From positions 1 to 64,000 of the forward strand of contig JBGPFE010000014.1 in NCBI GenBank assembly GCA_041483135.1: a stretch of DNA of 64,000 nt, written 5' to 3'. The translations under genes and the position numbers were made by a program. The DNA comes from PALSA-1004 sp041483135 (GTDB taxonomy: Bacteria > Pseudomonadota > Gammaproteobacteria > Burkholderiales > SG8-41). The notes under the pieces were generated by a model. That model worked only from the letters and a program-made list of their open reading frames with translations. It was not told the DNA's origin and searched no databases. Below, one piece after another: positions 34,446 to 42,490 of the stretch; position 1 is the first letter of the stretch, and each line of letters starts with the position of its first letter.

Positions 34446-34723
34446 TTACGTCCGGCGAGACACAAGCAAAGTTAACTGCGCAGGCGGAGTCCGGGAATCG
34501 AATAAAGGCCACAAAAAATACGCCGGGTATTCTGCGCCGAGATCAAGAAACGCGAGCGGCGTTGACGAACCCAACTCGCACAATCACGCCGCGCGGGCGC
34601 TTATTAAGCCTTGCATATTTAAGTAACGCATGCCGTAGGGCGGTATGGCGCGCGGACTCGTTACCGGCGGTGACCGCCAGCGGGCCCATTCTTCGTTACA
34701 ACGCCGACTGTTCGACCATTTTT

Positions 34724-35458
34724 TCAAAACTGTAAGGAAATCCCGGAAGCGAGTATGAGCCACAACAGGATTTTTCTGAAGCGCTCTTCGCTGACCCAGT
34801 TGAAAATCCGGAAACCAAGCCATAAACCCGCTGCCAGCGACGGCAGGCAAACCAGCAAATGCAGCACCGTACGCGACCGGTCAACCGAAAAATCCAAGCC
34901 CAGTGCCAGCATGACGAGGATGCTGGTAACCAGAATATAAGGCTGATACACGCACCGGGCGCGGCGTTTGTCCCAGCCCCGCAAGCCGCTCCAAATCGCC
35001 GGCAAAGTGCCGTTGAGCATCGCCAAGCCGCCCAGGATGCCGCCCAACCACCCCACGAATCCATCTGCCACAGGGGCTGCCGCTGGCGCAAGCCTGAGAA
35101 CGGGTAACCGCGGCCGCATTAACATATAGCCGCTGTAGGCGATGATGAACCCGCCGAACAGATGACGGAACAACATGGGGTCTATTCGGTGCAGTGCGAC
35201 GACGCCCAGCGGCACGCCTAACACGCCGCCGACGACAAAAGGCCACAACAACCGCGTCTCAATCTCGTGCCGGAACCGCCACACGCTCGCCCCTTGCAAT
35301 AACGTCGCGCAGATCGAAGCGAGTAGCACGATCGTGGCGGGTGGCAGCACGACGACCCAAATTACTGTTGCGATGATCCCGAAAGCGAAGCCTATGCTGC
35401 CGAGAACCAATGCGGCGAGAAACGCCCCGACGGCAATCAGCGCTAGCTCAAACCACAT
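34724..35458 (-). CDS. Sulfite exporter TauE/SafE family permease
   Basis: This 244-residue inner-membrane protein has about seven hydrophobic segments. The first half starts FELALIAVGAFLAALVLGSIGFAFG, the second has DGFVGWLGGILGGLAML, both typical of TauE/SafE. The start at 35458 overlaps the end of the preceding sdh-type gene by 11 bases, so it is co-translated. In known sulfolactate sulfo-lyase clusters a sulfite exporter accompanies suyAB; here the suyAB-like genes begin this run of minus-strand genes. The exporter at 13274 is not a close copy. Confidence 0.82.
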   Translation of the reverse strand: MWFELALIAVGAFLAALVLGSIGFAFGIIATVIWVVVLPPATIVLLASICATLLQGASVWRFRHEIETRLLWPFVVGGVLGVPLGVVALHRIDPMLFRHLFGGFIIAYSGYMLMRPRLPVLRLAPAAAPVADGFVGWLGGILGGLAMLNGTLPAIWSGLRGWDKRRARCVYQPYILVTSILVMLALGLDFSVDRSRTVLHLLVCLPSLAAGLWLGFRIFNWVSEERFRKILLWLILASGISLQF

Positions 35459-35795
35459 TTAATAGAAACGCGAGTCCGACCGCGAGGCTTACGCCGGCGG
35501 CCACCGCGAGCAGGCTTTTCTGCCAGTCACGCCAGGGCAGGAATTCGAGCATCAGCAGCCGCACCCCGCCCGTCATGTGCGCGGCAAGGAGAACGACCAA
35601 GCCTGTCTCGGCGAATTTCACCAACGGCTGCTCGGTCCAGCGCAGAAAGTTGTCGAGTGCAGCGGCGCCGGTAAGCGCCTGGCCCAGCACCCAGAAATGC
35701 AATGGCAGGAACAGCGTGAGCGCGAGTCCGCTCACACGATGGACGATGAACGCCCAGTAAGCGGGATGGTTGCGCGCGCGCAAATCGTTGTTCAT
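35448..35795 (-). CDS. Succinate dehydrogenase-type cytochrome b membrane subunit (SdhC-like)
   Basis: This 115-residue protein has three hydrophobic helices (near 17-40, 63-83, 95-113). The segment IVHRVSGLALTLFLPLHFW matches the SdhC pattern with a conserved His-Arg pair for quinone/haem contact and a second His as likely haem ligand. It anchors the SdhB-type subunit in the inner membrane. It overlaps its upstream gene by 4 bases and the TauE gene by 11. Confidence 0.8.
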   Translation of the reverse strand: MNNDLRARNHPAYWAFIVHRVSGLALTLFLPLHFWVLGQALTGAAALDNFLRWTEQPLVKFAETGLVVLLAAHMTGGVRLLMLEFLPWRDWQKSLLAVAAGVSLAVGLAFLLNVV

Positions 35796-36133
35796 GCAAT
35801 AAACACCCCGAGCACCGCGCGCCAACCCCACAACGCGAGCACGATGCCGAATGCCAGCATCAGTGCATCGAGAGCACCGCCGCGCCAGCCCAGGGTTTCG
35901 GACAGGATGGTGCGGAATCCGATCGGCGCATGAATCGCAATCGCCGCGACGAACAAGGCGTAAAACGCGAACCAGCCGGGATTGCCGCGCGTGCGTCCGA
36001 GGATTTCGGGCGCAGACAGCCCGTTGCGCACCGCGTAAACGATAGTGATCAGGTGCACGACCACGCACAGCGCGAGCACCATCGCGCTGTAGCGTTGCGC
36101 CGCCCACAGCAACACCTGGTTGCGCAGGTTCAT
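35792..36133 (-). CDS. Succinate dehydrogenase/fumarate reductase-type membrane subunit (SdhD/FrdC-like)
   Basis: This 113-residue protein has three hydrophobic helices (about 14-34, 54-72, 88-110) with His in LCVVVHLITIVYA and in IHAPIGFR as possible haem or quinone contacts. It begins 4 bases inside the SdhB-type gene (ATGA) and overlaps the next gene the same way. It is the second membrane anchor of the complex. Confidence 0.75.
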   Translation of the reverse strand: MNLRNQVLLWAAQRYSAMVLALCVVVHLITIVYAVRNGLSAPEILGRTRGNPGWFAFYALFVAAIAIHAPIGFRTILSETLGWRGGALDALMLAFGIVLALWGWRAVLGVFIA

Positions 36134-36846
36134 ATTTCGCCTTTCAGCGCTGCCGCCACCACCGCGCGCTTGAGACCCGCGATGCCGGCGGTCGGCGCGA
36201 TATGCTTGGGGCAGCGCTCGCTGCAACTCATATGCGTATGGCACGCGTGGCAGCCGGCGTCACCGGCAACCGCCGCCAGCCGCGCGACGCGCGCGGTGTC
36301 GCGTACGTCGTTGATCAGCGTCCATGCGCGATTGAGCGCCGCCGGCCCGAGGTATTCGGGATTCCACGTCACGACGTCGCACGAGCTGTAGCACACGCCG
36401 CAGCCGATGCATTCGATCGCGGCGTCGACCTCCTCGCGCTGCGGCGAATCCGGCATCACGCGCGCGAAATCGTCCTTGCGCGAGCGCATGCCATGAAACT
36501 GGCCTTTGGCCTGCGCCCATTTGTCGAAAAAGCGGCTCATGTCGGTGACCAGGTCCTTGATCACCGGTAAATTGTTGAGCGGCGCGATTTCGAGACGGTC
36601 TTCCGCGGCAACGCTGGCGACGTGCGTGCGGCAGGTCCAGCGCGCCTTGCCGTCGACGGTCATCGCGCATGAGCCGCACACGCCGACGCGGCACGCGAAT
36701 CGGTACGCGAGCGTCGGATCGAGGTTGCGTTGAATATAGGTCACGACGTCGAGCACGGTCTGGCTCTCGAGCCGCGGCACGTCATAGGTCCGAAATTCGC
36801 CGGATTCGGCGCCGCGCCAGACGGAGACGCTGAGCGTCGTGGCCAT
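36130..36846 (-). CDS. Succinate dehydrogenase/fumarate reductase iron-sulfur subunit (SdhB/FrdB-like)
   Basis: This 238-residue protein has a ferredoxin-like N-terminal domain with C52, C57, C60 and C72 for a [2Fe-2S] cluster. The C-terminal domain has C145, C148, C151, C155 and C198, C201, C207, C211 for [4Fe-4S] and [3Fe-4S] centres. It passes electrons between a flavoprotein and the quinone pool. No flavoprotein gene is adjacent; upstream comes suyB. The nearest candidate partner is the flavoprotein at 1-1048, some 35 kb away. Confidence 0.9.
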   Translation of the reverse strand: MATTLSVSVWRGAESGEFRTYDVPRLESQTVLDVVTYIQRNLDPTLAYRFACRVGVCGSCAMTVDGKARWTCRTHVASVAAEDRLEIAPLNNLPVIKDLVTDMSRFFDKWAQAKGQFHGMRSRKDDFARVMPDSPQREEVDAAIECIGCGVCYSSCDVVTWNPEYLGPAALNRAWTLINDVRDTARVARLAAVAGDAGCHACHTHMSCSERCPKHIAPTAGIAGLKRAVVAAALKGEI

Positions 36847-36854
36847 GATGGCCT

Positions 36855-37005
36855 AAGGATGAAGGATGAAGGATGAAGGATGAAATGTTCCGAAGGAGCT
36901 GCGCCGAATGCCACGTAGCCATTCAGAAAAAAACTTCGTCCTTTCGCCTTCCACCTTCCGTCTTGTTTTTTTTCGTTCCGCCTTCATCCTTCCGCCTTCA
37001 TCCTT
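36855..37005. repeat. Intergenic tandem repeats with complementary ends
   Basis: Four exact AAGGATG units (36855-36882) follow the SdhB-type start on the map, and CTTCATCCTT units (36982-36992 and 36997-37005) lie next to the suyB stop. The two groups are complementary, so the intervening RNA could fold. A T-rich stretch lies between. Confidence 0.65.
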
Positions 37006-37011
37006 GCGTTA

Positions 37012-38181
37012 TCAGGCGCTTTCGTACAGCCTTGTCAGCACGAATTCGCGATGCCCGAGGGCCTCGGCGCAGGTCAGCCGGCCGTTGCAGGTGCGCAGCA
37101 TGACTTCGAGCAGCTCGTCGCCGGTCTGGTCGAGGTTTTTCTCGCGCTGCAGCAGGCCGGACACGTCGAGATCAATATGCTCGCTCATGGTGCGCGCGGT
37201 GCGCGGGTTCGCCGTGAGCTTGATCACCGGCAGGATCGGGTTGCCGATCACGTTGCCCTGCCCGGTCGGGAAGAGATGCACCACGAACCCCGCCGCGGCG
37301 AGCAGGGTCACCATCTCGGCCGCCGCCGACGACGAATCCATGAACCACAAGCCCGGGCCGGTCGGCGCCTCGGCCTTGTCGATGACGCCGATTACCTTGC
37401 ACTTCTTGCCGATCTTCTGGATGTTGCCGAGCGCTTTTTCCTCGATCGTGGTGAGCCCCCCCGCGATATTGCCCTTGGTCGGCTGCGAGTCCATCAGGTC
37501 GCTGGTCTTGTGGCGTTCGATCACTTCCTGGTAGCGGTTGAACATGAACATCCACTTGTCACGGACTGCCGGCGTGGCGCAGCGCGCCGCCACGATCTGC
37601 TCGCCGCCGGTGATCTCGGTGGTTTCGCCGAACACGAGCGTCGCGCCGAGCGGCTCGAGTTTGTCGAACGCGTTGCCGACCGTCGGATTGGAGCCACAGC
37701 CCGAGGTCGTGTCGGACTCGCCGCACTTGCACGAGACCCACAGGTCGCTGATCGGGCACTCGACGCGCTTCAACTCGGAGGCCCACTGCACGTATTCCTT
37801 GGCAACCTTGGACGCGCGCAGGATGGTGTCGTGATCGCCGTGCAGCTCGATGCCGAAGCCGGTGACCGGCTTGCCGGTCCTGGCGATGCCGTCCACCACG
37901 CGTTTGGCCCAGTTTTCCTCGATGCAGATCACCACCACCGCGGCGACGTTCGGGTTGGAGCCCGCGCCGATCAGCGTGCGGAAATGCAGGTCGAGATCCG
38001 CGCCGAATTGCAGCCGGCCGTAAGGATGCGGAATCGCCATGGCGCCCTTGATGTTGTTAGCGACCGCCTCGGCGGCGGCGTTCGACAGGTCGTCGACCGG
38101 CAGAATGATTACGTGATTGCGCACGCCGGCGCGGCCGTTCTCGCGGCGGTAGCCCTGGAATGTGGTTTTGCCGGAAATCAT
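37012..38181 (-). CDS. suyB: (2R)-sulfolactate sulfo-lyase large subunit (SuyB-like), UxaA family
   Basis: This 389-residue protein belongs to the altronate/galactarate dehydratase (UxaA) family and, from memory, fits SuyB best. It starts GYRRENGRAGVRNHVIILPVDDLSN, has ADLDLHFRTLIGAGSN, KCGESDTTSGCGSNPTVG, HKTSDLMDSQPTKGNIAGG and ends EFVLTRLYESA. SuyAB splits sulfolactate to pyruvate and sulfite with an iron-sulfur or metal centre bound by conserved Cys. AGAGGAG precedes the ATG. The small subunit gene lies 18 bases upstream and a TauE exporter downstream in the same run. A sugar-acid dehydratase role is the alternative. Confidence 0.75.
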   Translation of the reverse strand: MISGKTTFQGYRRENGRAGVRNHVIILPVDDLSNAAAEAVANNIKGAMAIPHPYGRLQFGADLDLHFRTLIGAGSNPNVAAVVVICIEENWAKRVVDGIARTGKPVTGFGIELHGDHDTILRASKVAKEYVQWASELKRVECPISDLWVSCKCGESDTTSGCGSNPTVGNAFDKLEPLGATLVFGETTEITGGEQIVAARCATPAVRDKWMFMFNRYQEVIERHKTSDLMDSQPTKGNIAGGLTTIEEKALGNIQKIGKKCKVIGVIDKAEAPTGPGLWFMDSSSAAAEMVTLLAAAGFVVHLFPTGQGNVIGNPILPVIKLTANPRTARTMSEHIDLDVSGLLQREKNLDQTGDELLEVMLRTCNGRLTCAEALGHREFVLTRLYESA

Positions 38182-38199
38182 GCTGTCTCCTCTTTGCGC

Positions 38200-38481
38200 C
38201 TACCAGCGTTTGGTCTTGATGTTATGGACGTGCGCGTGCGCACCCGCCTTGATGTCGGCGACCGCTTTGCCGATGTCGTGCCCGTACTTGATGATCGTCT
38301 CGCCGCTCTTGACGTCCTTCAACGCAAGCTTGTGGCCGATCGGGATGTCCTGCTGGGCCTTGAGCGCAATGGTGCGGTCTTCGTCCATGATCCAGCCAGT
38401 GAGATCCTGCCCGGCCTTCACGCCCTCGACCACGACCACGGCGACGGTATCCTTGGGATCGTGCAAAACAAAGTGAATCAT
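38200..38481 (-). CDS. suyA: (2R)-sulfolactate sulfo-lyase small subunit (SuyA-like), SAF domain
   Basis: This 93-residue protein is a stand-alone SAF domain of the UxaA N-terminal type. VVVVEGVKAGQDLTGWIMD, IPIGHKLALKDVKSGETIIKYG and the end HAHVHNIKTKRW agree with SuyA. It pairs with the large subunit to form sulfolactate sulfo-lyase. GAGGAG precedes the ATG at 38481. A candidate operator lies 98-113 bases upstream in the region shared with a divergent GntR gene. Confidence 0.75.
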   Translation of the reverse strand: MIHFVLHDPKDTVAVVVVEGVKAGQDLTGWIMDEDRTIALKAQQDIPIGHKLALKDVKSGETIIKYGHDIGKAVADIKAGAHAHVHNIKTKRW

Positions 38482-38547
38482 GCGAACTCCTCGTTTCGGT
38501 AAACGCGAATTCCCCGTGCCGGGGCAACCGCATAGGTGTTGTCGGGT

Positions 38548-38560
38548 GTCAGCGATATTA
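38548..38560 (-). promoter_or_regulatory. Possible -10 region for suyAB
   Basis: On the minus strand TAATAT (38560-38555) matches TATAAT in four of six bases and predicts a start near 38548. The centre of the 38579 operator is about 38 bases upstream of that, close to activator spacing. The leader to suyA would be about 67 bases. Confidence 0.35.
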
Positions 38561-38578
38561 CACGCCGCATCGGCGATT

Positions 38579-38594
38579 AGTCAACTATATGACC
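38579..38594. promoter_or_regulatory. Candidate Crp/Fnr-type operator between suyA and gntR
   Basis: AGTCA-ACTATA-TGACC keeps GTCA-N6-TGAC and the ACTA spacer but loses the outermost base of each half. Its centre is 38586.5. It has -10-like hexamers on both sides: TAATAT toward suyAB and TAGAAT (38621-38626) toward the GntR gene at 38660. Confidence 0.45.
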
Positions 38595-38659
38595 TATATG
38601 AATTGGGCGGCGCGGAATGCTAGAATGTCGGCGCATTCGGCTTCCCAGCGCGAACAACC

Positions 38660-39415
38660 ATGGCCCACACCCTTGCCGGCGGCAATCTGACTTTCAACCC
38701 GCTCTACAAGGAAGTCAAGATCCGCATTACGCGCAGCCTGATCGCCGGCGAGTGGAAGCCGGGCAACGCGATCCCGAGCGAATCGCGGCTCGCCGAGCAC
38801 TTCGACGTTTCGGTCGGCACCATCCGCAAAGCGATCGACGAGCTGGTCGCGGAAAAAATCCTGGTGCGCCAGCAGGGTCGCGGCACCTTTGTCGCGACCC
38901 ATACCGAGGACCGCCAGCTCTATTATTTTTTCCACATCGTCGGCAAGGACGGCAACAAGGAGCCGCCGACGCACGAGCTGTTGTCGTTTCACAAAGCCAG
39001 GGCCGACAGCGAGGCGGAACTGCGCTTGAGCGTCAGCCGCGGCGACCGCGTCTACCGCATCTACAATGTGCTGAAGCTCGCGGGCAAGCCGGTGTTATTC
39101 GACGAGATCGTGATTCCGGCAGCCCGCTTTCCCGATCTGACCGAAGCCATCTTCGCCGCGCGCGAAGGCACGATCTACGGCTTATACCAGGCACGCTACG
39201 GCATAAACGTCGTGCGCATCAGCGAGCGATTGTCGGCCGCGCACCCCGATGCCCGAATTGCGGGCGTGCTCGGCATACGCGCGAGCAATCCGGTGCTCAT
39301 CATCAAGCGCGTTGCCTATACCTATCATGATCAACCGGTCGAACTGCGCACGAGCTGGGTCAATACCGAACGCCACGAGTATTTGAGCGATCTCTGGAAA
39401 AACGAGCGCCGCTGA
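38660..39415 (+). CDS. GntR-family regulator, HutC/UTRA subfamily
   Basis: This 251-residue protein has an N-terminal winged helix (AGEWKPGNAIPSESRLAEHFDVSVGTIRKAIDEL, residues ~30-63, here quoted in outline) and a C-terminal UTRA ligand domain with the closing RTSWVNTERHEYL. It is divergent from suyAB and most likely senses a sulfonate or sugar-acid intermediate and represses those genes. The ATG at 38660 gives a normal length for the subfamily. A TAGAAT -10 element lies 34 bases upstream. Confidence 0.85.
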   Translation: MAHTLAGGNLTFNPLYKEVKIRITRSLIAGEWKPGNAIPSESRLAEHFDVSVGTIRKAIDELVAEKILVRQQGRGTFVATHTEDRQLYYFFHIVGKDGNKEPPTHELLSFHKARADSEAELRLSVSRGDRVYRIYNVLKLAGKPVLFDEIVIPAARFPDLTEAIFAAREGTIYGLYQARYGINVVRISERLSAAHPDARIAGVLGIRASNPVLIIKRVAYTYHDQPVELRTSWVNTERHEYLSDLWKNERR

Positions 39416-39423
39416 GCGGCCGG

Positions 39424-39530
39424 TAATGGGTAATGGGTAATGGGTAATGGGTAATGGGTAATGGGTAATGGGAGACCTCATCACTCATCGCTCATCACTC
39501 ATCGCTCATCACTCATAACCCATTACCCAT
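39424..39530. repeat. Seven TAATGGG units and complementary run between convergent genes
   Basis: Seven exact TAATGGG units (39424-39472) are followed by CATCACT/CATCGCT units and then CCCATTACCCAT (39519-39530), the reverse complement of the first run. The hairpin would lie between the stops of the convergent GntR and TPR-like genes, so it may stop transcription from both sides. Confidence 0.7.
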
Positions 39531-39536
39531 CACCTT

Positions 39537-41228
39537 TCACAGTTTTTGCATTTCGCGGCGGATCAGCTCGAGTTTCTCCGGATCTTTCACATTTTTCTGC
39601 AGCCAGTTGAACTGCGTGCGCGCGTCATCCTTGAGGCCGGCCCGGCCCAGGTTGGCGGCGGCCGCAATCCGCGCGTTGATCGCAAAACTGTCGCCGGCGC
39701 GCGTCTCCTGCAGCAACGCGGCCTCGAGAAAATAATCCGCGGCGGCCGAAAAATCGTTGAAAGTCTCGGCGATGCGGCCGAGCCCGAACAGTATTTCGCG
39801 CCGCTCGCGTGCTTCCGCGAGCGGCAGCAACACCCGGTACAACTCATCGGCCGATTTGTAGAACCCGGTGTCCTGCAGTTCCTGCACCGCCGCGACGGCA
39901 CGCCGCATGACGTCGGCCGGCAGTGTTTTCTTGCCGGCGATCAATGCCCGCAACTCGTCGGCGCCGGGTCCGGCCGCGCCGGCGCGCACCAGCGCCTGCA
40001 CAAGCCGGATGCGCCATTCGTCGGGCTCGAGCGCCGGCGGCGCGTTCAAGCCCTGCCAGTAACGCGCGGCGGCGGCCGGCTGATTGTTGTCGACCGCCAG
40101 GCTGCCGAGCAGGTAGCGTGCCTGCGGATCGAGCTGTGCGACCGGCAGGCGCGTCGCTTCGTCGAACAGGCGAATCGCGGTCAAGGCAAGCTTGCTGCCC
40201 TGCAGCGAGAATACCAGCTGCAGCTGCGCGCTCTGGCGCGTGCCGCGGATCTTGCTTTGCAGTGCGACGTAGGCAAAAAACGCGCGTGAGATGGTGGGGC
40301 TCGTGCCGGCGCGGCGCAACGCATAATCAGCCCAGCTCGCATCCTCGCCGAGCAGCAGCTGGTTTTGATTGGCGACTTCCTGCGCCGCGACGATGTAGGA
40401 TTTCCACAGCTCCCCGGCAATCGCGGCGAGGCGCTCCGGCGGTTTATCGCCGGCGAGCTGCAGCAGGTTCTCGAGCGCCTCGACGTATAACACGCGGTCT
40501 TTCTGCAATGCCGCCGCGTGCTGCAGCACAATCCAGTAGGCGGCGGCTCCGCTATTTTTGGCGAGCGCCGCACGCGCTTGAGCGACCGCGGCATCCGGCA
40601 TGATCAGCCTGGTCTCCAGCCGCATCAGCAGCTTGACCGGGCTCGCCTCGTCGAGCTGCGAGAACCAATTGACCGCTTCTTTTTCCATGCCCACAGCGAG
40701 CAATGCGTCGACAAAGCGCGCCGCGGTATCGCGGTCGACGGGCTTGTAATCCTGCTGATAGCGCAGCATCAACGCAAACGCATCCTGCGGCTTGTCTTCG
40801 GCGAGATAGCTCTCGATCACCAGCAGTCGCGCCTGGCGCATTTCGTCCTCGGGCAACTCACGGCGCCAGATCAGGCGCGCCAGAAAATCGCGCGCGGCGG
40901 CGCTTTGCGACGTCGCAATCGCGGCGCGCGCGCCTTGCAGCAGGCACGCACGCACGACCTTTTCAGGGGCGTTCGGCGGCAGCGCCGCCACGCGCTGCGC
41001 GAGCTCCTGGTAACGGTTCAAACGGTACATCAGGACGCAGCGCAACTGCTCCCAGTCGCCCCAGCGCGGCGCGGACGGCGCCGCGGGCTGCAAGTGCTCG
41101 ATGCGCGAAAGCGCGATCTGCGGCGCGCCGGAATCGGCAAACCGCTGCGTGATCTCGATTGCATCGGGAATACCCTGGCCGATTGCCACGAGCGGCGGCA
41201 GCAAAACCAGAGCGGCGATGCGACGCAT
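39537..41228 (-). CDS. TPR-like exported protein of unknown function
   Basis: This ~563-residue protein begins with a signal peptide (MRRIAALVLLPPLVAIGQG) and consists almost wholly of alpha-helical repeats rich in Ala, Leu and Arg, of the tetratricopeptide kind (for example REILFGLGRIAETFNDFSAAADYFLEA). I chose the ATG at 41228, the start of the signal peptide; the frame is open to 41273. It should act in the periplasm as a scaffold. It lies next to rplS but ends its own unit. No specific function is assigned. Confidence 0.7.
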   Translation of the reverse strand: MRRIAALVLLPPLVAIGQGIPDAIEITQRFADSGAPQIALSRIEHLQPAAPSAPRWGDWEQLRCVLMYRLNRYQELAQRVAALPPNAPEKVVRACLLQGARAAIATSQSAAARDFLARLIWRRELPEDEMRQARLLVIESYLAEDKPQDAFALMLRYQQDYKPVDRDTAARFVDALLAVGMEKEAVNWFSQLDEASPVKLLMRLETRLIMPDAAVAQARAALAKNSGAAAYWIVLQHAAALQKDRVLYVEALENLLQLAGDKPPERLAAIAGELWKSYIVAAQEVANQNQLLLGEDASWADYALRRAGTSPTISRAFFAYVALQSKIRGTRQSAQLQLVFSLQGSKLALTAIRLFDEATRLPVAQLDPQARYLLGSLAVDNNQPAAAARYWQGLNAPPALEPDEWRIRLVQALVRAGAAGPGADELRALIAGKKTLPADVMRRAVAAVQELQDTGFYKSADELYRVLLPLAEARERREILFGLGRIAETFNDFSAAADYFLEAALLQETRAGDSFAINARIAAAANLGRAGLKDDARTQFNWLQKNVKDPEKLELIRREMQKL

Positions 41229-41318
41229 GCGCCTATTGTAGGGGTTAACGCACACGAGCCCAAACGCGGGCAAAAAAAGACGGCTTGCGCCGCCTTTTCA
41301 ATGACCACATGCGAAGAA

Positions 41319-41735
41319 TTATTTTGCGTCCGGCTGCTGCTCTTTTTCGACCGGCGGCAGAATGTCGTCGGCGCCGATCTCAAGGCGCTCCTTGATGCGC
41401 GCGGCCTTGCCCGACAGCTTGCGCAGGTAATAGAGCTTGGCGCGGCTGACGTCGCCTTTGCGCTTGACCTCGACCGACGCGATCAGCGGCGAATAAGTCT
41501 GGAAGGTGCGCTCGACGCCCTCACCCGATGAAATCTTGCGCACGATGAACGACGAGTTGAGCCCGCGGTTGCGTTTGGCGATCACCACGCCTTCGTAAGC
41601 CTGGACGCGCTTGCGGTCGCCTTCCACCACGTTGACGTTCACCACCACGGTGTCGCCGGCCTTGAATTCGGGAACGTTTTTCCCGAGACGCGCGATTTCT
41701 TCGTTTTCCAGTTTCTGGATCAGGTCCATGTTCAT
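41319..41735 (-). CDS. rplS: Large ribosomal subunit protein bL19
   Basis: This 138-residue protein is bL19, found at the interface of the two ribosomal subunits. The segments FKAGDTVVVNVNVVEG, VIAKRNRGLNSSFIVRKIS and GEGVERTFQTYSP are diagnostic. The C-terminus is longer than E. coli's 115 residues by a charged tail. The ATG overlaps the trmD stop by 4 bases, as is usual in this operon. Confidence 0.97.
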   Translation of the reverse strand: MNMDLIQKLENEEIARLGKNVPEFKAGDTVVVNVNVVEGDRKRVQAYEGVVIAKRNRGLNSSFIVRKISSGEGVERTFQTYSPLIASVEVKRKGDVSRAKLYYLRKLSGKAARIKERLEIGADDILPPVEKEQQPDAK

Positions 41736-42490
41736 GCTCCATTCAGTTCTTGCTTGAATTCTTCGAGCAGCCTGCGCTCGTCGTCCGACAGCACACGTTG
41801 CTGCAATAAATCCGGCCGCCGCTGCCAGGTTCGGCCCAACGCCTGCTTCAGCCGCCAGCGGCTGATTTCCGCATGGTTGCCCGACAGCAGCACCGCCGGC
41901 ACCGGCCTGCCTTCGTACATTTCAGGCCGCGTATAGTGCGGGCAGTCGAGCAGCCCGTTCACGAACGAATCCTGGCTCGCCGACTCGGCATCGCCGAGCA
42001 CCCCCGGCAATTGTCGCACGATGCAATCGATCACCACCATCGCCGCCAGCTCGCCGCCCGACAGCACGTAATCCCCGATCGAGATTTCGTCGTCGACCTC
42101 GCGCGCAATCACGCGCTCGTCGATGCCTTCGTAGCGCCCGGCAAGCAGCACCACACCCTGTTGCGCCACCATTTCCATCACCAGCGCGTGGTTCAGCAAC
42201 CGCCCCTGCGGCGTCAGGTGTATCACGCACGGCTTCTTCACTCCCGCGCTTTTCTGCCGCTGCCTGGCTGCCGCCACCGCCTTGCCTAGCGGCTCTGGCA
42301 TCATCACCATTCCGGGGCCGCCGCCATATGGCCGGTCGTCAACGGTGCGGTAGGCGTTGCGCGCGAAATCGCGCGGATTCCACGCCACCAGCTGGTAAAT
42401 CCCTTGTTCCCGCGCCCGGCCGATGACGCCCGCTTCGGCGACCGCGTCGAACATCTGCGGGAACAGCGTTATGACATCGAACTGAAGCAT
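41732..42490 (-). CDS. trmD: tRNA (guanine-N1)-methyltransferase
   Basis: This 252-residue enzyme methylates G37 of tRNAs that read codons beginning with C, using SAM in a knotted SPOUT fold. Landmarks are FDVITLFPQMFD, DDRPYGGGPGMVMM, LLAGRYEGIDERV and ISIGDYVLSGGELA. It overlaps rplS by 4 bases and rimM by one base, in the order rpsP-rimM-trmD-rplS. Confidence 0.97.
   Translation of the reverse strand: MLQFDVITLFPQMFDAVAEAGVIGRAREQGIYQLVAWNPRDFARNAYRTVDDRPYGGGPGMVMMPEPLGKAVAAARQRQKSAGVKKPCVIHLTPQGRLLNHALVMEMVAQQGVVLLAGRYEGIDERVIAREVDDEISIGDYVLSGGELAAMVVIDCIVRQLPGVLGDAESASQDSFVNGLLDCPHYTRPEMYEGRPVPAVLLSGNHAEISRWRLKQALGRTWQRRPDLLQQRVLSDDERRLLEEFKQELNGA

Larger units (their letters stand above)
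34270..34723. other. Control region upstream of the small Cys-containing protein gene
   Basis: This 454-base gap holds an Fnr-type box at 34353-34366 and a perfect TGTCA-N6-TGACA site at 34430-34445. The part from about 34450 to 34723 contains only short frames on both strands and no motif I recognise, apart from the end of the exporter gene at its right edge. Confidence 0.5.

Noticed and set aside
37012..38181. Altronate dehydratase (UxaA) as the first choice for this gene
   Set aside because: The SAF domain is a separate gene, the sequence landmarks and C-terminus match SuyB as I remember it, and a TauE exporter is in the same run; no uronate genes are near. Kept as the alternative.
39424..39530. 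Tandem TAATGGG and CATCACT units as a CRISPR array
   Set aside because: Units are only 7 bases, with no spacers of 25-40 bases, and no cas genes are present. It is a simple repeat.
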